Shown here piece by piece: positions 58,708-64,000 of a stretch of 64,000 nucleotides of DNA (positions within the stretch are counted from its first letter, which is position 1; the number at the start of each line of letters is the position of its first letter). The notes beneath the pieces were generated by a model. It was not told the DNA's origin. It ran no database searches and saw only the letters and a list, made by a program, of their open reading frames with translations. Position numbers and translations under genes: made by a program. This DNA is from Adineta ricciae (lineage: Eukaryota; Rotifera; Eurotatoria; Adinetida; Adinetidae), in NCBI GenBank assembly GCA_905250025.1, contig CAJNOJ010000269.1:1-64000 (forward strand), read 5' to 3'.

Positions 58708-59343
58708 GGCTATAAGAGAAAAAAACTTATGTAACGAAATACATGTGTTAATATTATGAAAAGTGTTTTGCCTATATTTTTTTACTAAGATAGTAAGAGC
58801 ACCTAATTGTTTCACACCTGAGATAGGTATACTTAGGTCAACACACCCACATGATTTCCATTAAAATCCCCGGGACACACCTGGGTATGCTCCCTCGTAA
58901 GTTACGTTCCAAATAACTACTGATTCTGTCTTTTTAAATATCAAAGCAGTTTGCTTTATGTAAAGACGCTCAAATAAAATGTATTCTGTCAGTTACAGAA
59001 TAGTTAGATGGAAATCATTATTTATACATATTGAAAGATATTATGAACGATTATTTGATATCTGTTCTCCAAATCAAACCTCTTAAATCAGTCGAAAGTC
59101 ATTGATTATCAATATCTGCCTGATCAAAATCTCATTCAGTATTTTTTTATCGTAAATGAAATCTCAAATAGAAAAAGAAATAAAATTCAAATTAGTTTGA
59201 AATTGAATGAGATTATCGGAAGAAAGTGAGACAACGGCTTATTTTTCCTTCAAAATAACGTAAAATGGGTATCGTTATCCTCATGTGTATAAGTCTAAAC
59301 GTGTATTCAGATACATATTTTTTTCTATACTGATATGTTTCGA

Positions 59344-59415
59344 GCAAGTATAGCTTAGTGGTGTATGTTCAAGACTTCTGATCAATGGTTCATCTGTTCA
59401 AATCTGCACTTCGAC
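59344..59415 (+). ncRNA. tRNA-derived sequence with Pol III A and B boxes
   Basis: A box TAGCTTAGTGG (59351-59361) fits TRGYnnAnnGG, and B box GTTCAAATC (59396-59404) fits GWTCRAnnC, 45 bases apart as in tRNA genes. The anticodon-loop position reads CTTCTGA, like tRNA-Arg(TCT). The acceptor and anticodon stems pair poorly, so a functional tRNA is unlikely; a tRNA pseudogene or SINE head is more likely. A second T-arm-like hairpin, CTCAGTTCGAATTTGAG, lies near 59487-59503. Confidence 0.4.
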
Positions 59416-59568
59416 AAATAAGATAAAAATTCAGTTTATGTGCGAGAATAGTCTAAGACCACCAGGACATAACTGTGGTGGTGACTCAGTTCGAATTTGA
59501 GATGGTTAAAAGATTTTTTGCCTAATTTTGAAATTTAATGTGGACGCGTTCAGACGCTCCGATAGTTT

Positions 59569-59624
59569 CATCGGATCCGTCGAATTCCTGTAGGATCTGA
59601 TAAAATCCTATATTGGATCCGATG
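59569..59624. repeat. Compound palindrome
   Basis: CATCGGATCC (59569-59578) pairs with GGATCCGATG (59615-59624), and inside it TAGGAT (59591-59596) pairs with ATCCTA (59605-59610). Two nested perfect stems of 10 and 6 bp. Function unknown; an end of a small mobile element is possible. Confidence 0.5.
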
Positions 59625-59982
59625 GAATTGTTCGACCTGAGCAGCTCAAATTGAAGTGCGGTTAGATCCAAAAAATGTTTACATGGGTGATTAGTAAAAT
59701 AAATAATGTTCGCGTATTGATCATGATGTTCTTATCATTATTGGAGAAAAACACTTGATCACCATCAAAGAACTAATAATAGACGAAAAAACAAGATATT
59801 TTCGTATGAGAATAAAAACATAAAATGGAGATATGCAGTAGTGTCAAACTTGGAGGCTGAATTCAAGTATTCCACTATTTTCGCATCCATCTCGTACCCT
59901 CATTTAGTTTCTGCGCCCTTCGCGCCCTTATTTTGATGTTGAATAGTTGAATTCAAATTCCAAGTTATACATGTATGCATGC

Positions 59983-62683
59983 TTTAGATGCCTGGCTATG
60001 GCAAATTTGTTTTCGTAGGATCCATATAGTTTTAGGAAAAGATCAGAGATGTTATTTGACATTTTTTCAGTTGTCTATTCATATGAGTCGGATTTTGTAC
60101 AGAGATTGACATAAAAAAATATTTATTTCATTAAGTATAAACGTGAGTAATTAACGATACAATTTCGGCAATTGAATTTGTTTGTATTAGGACCGATGAA
60201 ATCCATCAGTGGAAGATTAACGAAAGTATCGTTCGAGTTTAATTGGAATCTTTAATACTCTTCATTGCCGTTTATAAATGAGATCTACATTGAATAACAG
60301 TGAAATTTCATTCACATGCTATATTCGACATACGTGCAGACAGTAATACAAAAAATACATGATTCCGAATGTTGCAGAAGTTACACTGTTTACGTTCGAG
60401 TTTCTAAAATCTTTTATGGTTTCGAGGGTCTCCAAGATATATATATATATTACAGTTCTAGTCAATAGCTCACCACTTATTTTCTATCCATTCGACTTCG
60501 ATGACTTTTTTTCATGAAAAATGGTTGAGAATGTAAGTCACAGTAACTTTAGCATTGAGCATAAAGCAATTTTTATTGCCCGAAGAAAAATATCCGTGTG
60601 TAGACATGCATGAATAAATTTGTATAAGGAGAAAAAAGGTAATTAATGTATTGAATAGTTTCGCGCACATTTTTTTTTCTTTCTTTCTTTCTTTCGATAT
60701 TCGTTTCTCATATAGTCATACAAAAATATTCACATACCGACTTCGAAAATCTTATTTAATGTTTAATAATTTTATTCTACACATGAATGATTATCTATGA
60801 TTCATCGAAGTCGAAATCTTCTTTCTTTGGATTCTGTTCGTATGTTTATTTTTCTTTTGTTTGATTCCTAATTGTTGATGGATAGGTAAACGGTTGTGAT
60901 GAAAACTTCGAAGTATTCGTCTTTATGGAAATTAATTTTGTGTTTTATTCTTGTAAACATTGTTTTTCTAAGTATTTTTCATTCAAAAATATCCTTCTTA
61001 ACCGACACCTGTGTACAAAGAAAAGATTCATTTGAAACCGTCACAATTTCAACTGGAAATCACAATGTTCAACCGTATAATAATTGTCCTTCTTATAGTC
61101 CTCAAATCACAGTAAAAGACCTTTTTCAATCTTACTTTCAATTTTTCAATAATTCAACGTGGCTCGCTCAGCCTTCGATCTATTCAATATCATTCAATGA
61201 ATTACATTCATTGCTCTATGGTTCTCAAACAAAAAACATCTATAAATCTTGGCCAAATTATCATAAAAAAGAATTTGATGGATCATATCCCCATACATCA
61301 ATGACAACTGAATTATTCTTAATAATCGCTGCAAAAATCAATATTTCCATACATTTAGTTGTTGAAGTTGGGAGTTTTATTGGCAAATCATCATCGAACA
61401 TTGGACGTGCGATAAAAATACATCCTCAATGGTCGAAACAAGTTGTTTTATTGTGTATTGATACGTGGTTAGGTGGAGTTGAACATTGGTTACAATATCA
61501 ACATATGGTTGCTTTGGAATATGGAAGACCAACAATCTTTGAACAATTTCTTGCGAATATAATTCACGCAAATTTAACAAATATTGTTCTTCCTTTATCA
61601 ACAACTTCGTTAATTGGAGCGCAGCTTTTAATTCGACATAAATTATTTCCACAAGTAATTTATCTCGACAGTGCACATTTACAAGGTGAAACTTTAGTTG
61701 AAATTGAGATGTTTTGGGCTTTATTACAACCTGGTGGAATACTCATTGGTGATGATTGGAGATGGCGATCTGTTCGTTGTGATGTTCTCCGATTCGCTCG
61801 GAATATCGATGTTGTACCAACCATCATTCGTAATACATGGTTCATCCAAAAACAGTAGAGTCTATGAATATAGAATAAATGTGAAGAATCTCATTAATAT
61901 GAATTAGCCGTTTATCGGTCGACTTTCGAATGAGCAAATTTTGTTGATTTCTTTCATATAGTTTCATTGATCCTATCCCAATCTCAACGTACGTAAATCC
62001 ATCGTGCAGTCCTAGTCGCTTTAAAGATCTCCAAGAAAAATTGAGAGAAGAACGTGAAATCAATTATAATAGTTTATCATGGACAAATGATGTTACCGAA
62101 ACAAATCAAACAACTTCAAAGTACGACGATTTCTCCTTATGGTTTGTTAATAATAGTTTCTTTTCAACAACTTTAAATCGTATTATTGCTTTGTTTCATC
62201 TCGATGATCAATGTCATCTACAAATCGATGGTGAATTACAAATGAAGAAAAGAAAGTTTTGTAAATTGTCAATGTGGATTTGAATTAGCGATGAAATATT
62301 TTCTTATTCAAAACAAAGATCATACTTTAATGCATTTAACAGAAACTGTCACTTTGTATAACGATCTTATGGTGGTGCGAAGATCAATGTTTGAAAAGCA
62401 ATTGTAATCATGATCAATTATAAGAAATAGTGCAACGGAGAAATTAGTTTAATAAGAGCTATTGGTGAAAATAGTTGATTATACGAAAATTCATTCTCAA
62501 AAGTTTCGAAGACTTGTATGATCTTTTTCTCTTTTGAATCAAAACAAATATTTAAATCGTTCTCGTAAGTCAAACAGAACTAGTGTAAAACTTCTTCGTC
62601 GTTCGGTAAAGTTTTAGTCAAATCAGTTGAAAATGTGTCGTTTATCATCAAACTCTCTCAACTGTAAAATATTCTATGAAAAG
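59983..62683. repeat. Methyltransferase block, version B (matches 47054-49800)
   Basis: See version A. Here the block continues without a gap into 62684 onward. Confidence 0.85.
60899..61858 (+). CDS. Type II membrane class I SAM-dependent methyltransferase-like protein, version B
   Basis: 319 residues from the ATG at 60899; a GTG one codon upstream was not used because version A starts at the matching ATG. Signal anchor, VVEVGSFIGKSS, CIDTW, IYLDSAHLQGET and LLQPGGILIGDDW are all kept. I count 19 differences from version A in 318 aligned residues (about 94% identity) plus one extra C-terminal Gln. Changes cluster in the stem region (about 34-130) and avoid the cofactor loops, as expected for a working enzyme. 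Confidence 0.75.
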   Translation: MKTSKYSSLWKLILCFILVNIVFLSIFHSKISFLTDTCVQRKDSFETVTISTGNHNVQPYNNCPSYSPQITVKDLFQSYFQFFNNSTWLAQPSIYSISFNELHSLLYGSQTKNIYKSWPNYHKKEFDGSYPHTSMTTELFLIIAAKINISIHLVVEVGSFIGKSSSNIGRAIKIHPQWSKQVVLLCIDTWLGGVEHWLQYQHMVALEYGRPTIFEQFLANIIHANLTNIVLPLSTTSLIGAQLLIRHKLFPQVIYLDSAHLQGETLVEIEMFWALLQPGGILIGDDWRWRSVRCDVLRFARNIDVVPTIIRNTWFIQKQ

Positions 62684-63037
62684 AAAAACACGGAGTATTA
62701 TCATTAAAATTCTTTGATAATATGGTACTTTTCTTTAAAAATAACAAATTACATTTGTTACACTTGTCTGACCACATGAAAAGAATTTATTTGTCGTATT
62801 TTCCCGGAAACACGACGAAGGAAGAAGAGACAGAGACTTATTTTTATCGGAAAAAATACCTCAAAGAAGAAAACATTCGGGTGAGTAGAAATTTGAATGG
62901 AAACTAATCAATAATACTTGATATATAGCTTTGGCAAATTCACTGAGATCATCTGACTGAGAATTGTTAAGTATTTGTACTGAAAATTTGATGTATCCCA
63001 TTTGATTTTAACTTTCTTCGATTCGTTTAGACTTTCA
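61859..63037. other. Downstream of methyltransferase B; possible exon of an unrecognised gene
   Basis: 61962-62283 is open after a TATAG acceptor-like site: it encodes TYVNPSCSPSRFKDL, then LSWTNDVTETNQT and RIIALFHLDDQCHLQIDGE to a TGA. The version A copy is frameshifted, so this may be a relic. 62722-62907 is a short frame without a recognised product. Confidence 0.35.
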
Positions 63038-64000
63038 ATGGCATCATGGTTATCCATAACTCAAATATTTATCACATATATCGCTCCTCTAATATTCTTA
63101 TTGAGTCTTTTTGGTTGCTTAATGAATACAATTCTATTTTCAACTGTTCATATGTATCGTTCTCAGTCATGTACATTCTTTCTACTCATAGCAGCTATTT
63201 CTCGGTTTGTGCATCTTTTGAATACGGGATTGTCACGTGGTTTAGCGATTGTTATTGGAAAAGATGTGACATTAATTTCGCCTGTTTGGTGTAAAACGAG
63301 AAGTTATTTGATTAACGTTTGCTTGGGTATATCCATGACATGTGAATGTTTGGCAACAATTGATCGATTTTTAGTAACATCAAGAAATGCGAATTTTCGA
63401 CGAATAAGTAATATTAAGTTGGCTTATCGAATTACTGTTTTTCTTCTTACTTTTTGGTTGATTGAAAATATTCCATGTTTTTTATTCATCGACATAATAA
63501 GGTTAGTTAAGAAAACATAATCTGATTATTCATAGAGAAGGGTGTCAACTTTATTCTCGGAACTGTTTAGCGCGAATATCTGTGCGATTCACACTAATTT
63601 TTGGATGATTTATTCGAAATACGTGATTAATTGGGTGTCACTGACGATCGTTCCGTTGATTATCTGTATTTTCTTCGGTTTATTGGCGTATCGAAATATG
63701 CACAGATTGAAGAATTCACGTCAATTACAAGGATCTGATCGTCAACTGAGTTATATGATTCTTGCTCAAGTCATTATCACAATAATTCCAATAATACCGA
63801 GCGCTTTTTTCTTTACGTATTCATCATCAGCTATTTCTATCAATGAAGCAGCGGAAAAGGGCGTTGAGTATTTCATCTTCAATTTTATCAATACTCTAAC
63901 TGGTTTCTTTTTCGGGGTGAGCAGACAATCATTTATTTCGTTGTGTGATTGATTAAATTTCTCTTTTCAGAGTACTTTTTACATGTATCTGATTATTTCA
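63038..64000 (+). CDS. 7TM G protein-coupled receptor, 3' partial at window edge
   Basis: ATG at 63038 after an in-frame stretch lacking an ATG. Exon 1 covers TM1-TM4: TM1 LIFLLSLFGCLMNTILF, TM3 with PVWCKTRSY and, at its end, TIDRFLV (a DRF form of DRY). Between 63501 and 63538 the frame changes; GT..AG splicing 63502-63537 restores it but would be only 36 bp long. The second part holds loop 2 (ANICAIHTNFW), TM5 VSLTIVPLIICIFFGLLAY, and TM6-TM7. A further intron 63917-63970 (GTGAGC..TTTCAG, 54 bp) leads to a last visible piece STFYMYLIIS, which runs off the window. Divergent rhodopsin-like receptor, ligand unknown. Confidence 0.7.

Larger units (their letters stand above)
52976..58897. mobile_element. 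DDE DNA transposon with about 170-bp inverted ends, split by a hAT insertion
   Basis: The left end (52977-53150) and right end (58737-58895, inverted) are near-identical, beginning GGGAACATACCCAGG or close to it. Between them lies a decayed DDE transposase and, inserted later, a complete hAT element (55268-58699). Without the hAT and one target copy the element is about 2.5 kb. The exact termini and target duplication are not resolved; the three copies of the end agree from about C-A-A-G-G-G onward. Superfamily uncertain: pogo-like or Zator-like Tc1/mariner relatives are candidates. Confidence 0.75.
58898..60898. other. Intergenic; tRNA-like sequence, palindrome, and upstream part of methyltransferase B
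   Basis: 58898-59982 is unique in the window and holds the two sites listed separately. From 59983 the sequence follows 47054 onward, with a longer (TTTC)n run near 60680 and an (AT)n run near 60438. No protein gene supported. Confidence 0.45.

Overview
The window is AT-rich eukaryotic DNA: genes are split by short GT..AG introns (mostly 50-70 bp), 3' ends carry AATAAA, and protein families are animal-like (RNF213-type AAA+ ubiquitin ligase, 7TM receptors, type II membrane proteins). Near-identical paired gene blocks, FG-GAP and kelch membrane proteins, a Cys-rich two-TM family, and Penelope, hAT, Mutator-like and Helitron remnants together suggest a bdelloid rotifer (Adineta/Rotaria type). 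That assignment is an inference from gene content; no marker gene proves it.

Layout. 1-11647: a giant RNF213-like gene (+), 5' end outside the window. 11968-13138: a convergent DUF4419 gene (-). 14634-15785: fragments of a TatD-like nuclease and of a Penelope-like retroelement endonuclease. 16382-22358: a second version of the RNF213 3' end and the DUF4419 gene. 22708-28965: a minus-strand cluster of Cys-rich two-TM proteins with broken and inverted copies. 30159-45790: two versions of one locus, each with an FG-GAP beta-propeller gene and a kelch beta-propeller gene, both type II membrane proteins. 45795-47053: Mutator-like element fragment. 47960-48916 and 60899-61858: two versions of a Golgi-type methyltransferase gene. 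49802-49981: Helitron/PIF1 helicase end. 51547-52503 and 63038-end: 7TM receptors. 52976-58897: a decayed DDE element with long inverted ends, holding a complete hAT transposon with matching 8-bp target duplications.

A caution governs the whole reading. Seven single N characters (8528, 16381, 17658, 22359, 25555, 38252, 49801) sit where duplicated sequence starts or ends. Several flanking ends overlap: 221 bp around 8528, and 99 bp between the end at 16380 and the start at 22360. The simplest reading is that allelic or homeologous contigs were strung together in one scaffold, so the apparent tandem duplications may not be tandem in the genome.

The genes do not form one pathway. RNF213 proteins elsewhere act in innate immunity and lipid-droplet biology; the two propeller genes encode predicted surface or secretory-pathway proteins with the same topology. 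The least expected signal is a set of G-rich tracts built from GGGTG, GAGGGTG and TGTGGG-like units. In the clear cases they sit where paired copies stop being colinear, as if they were repair scars.
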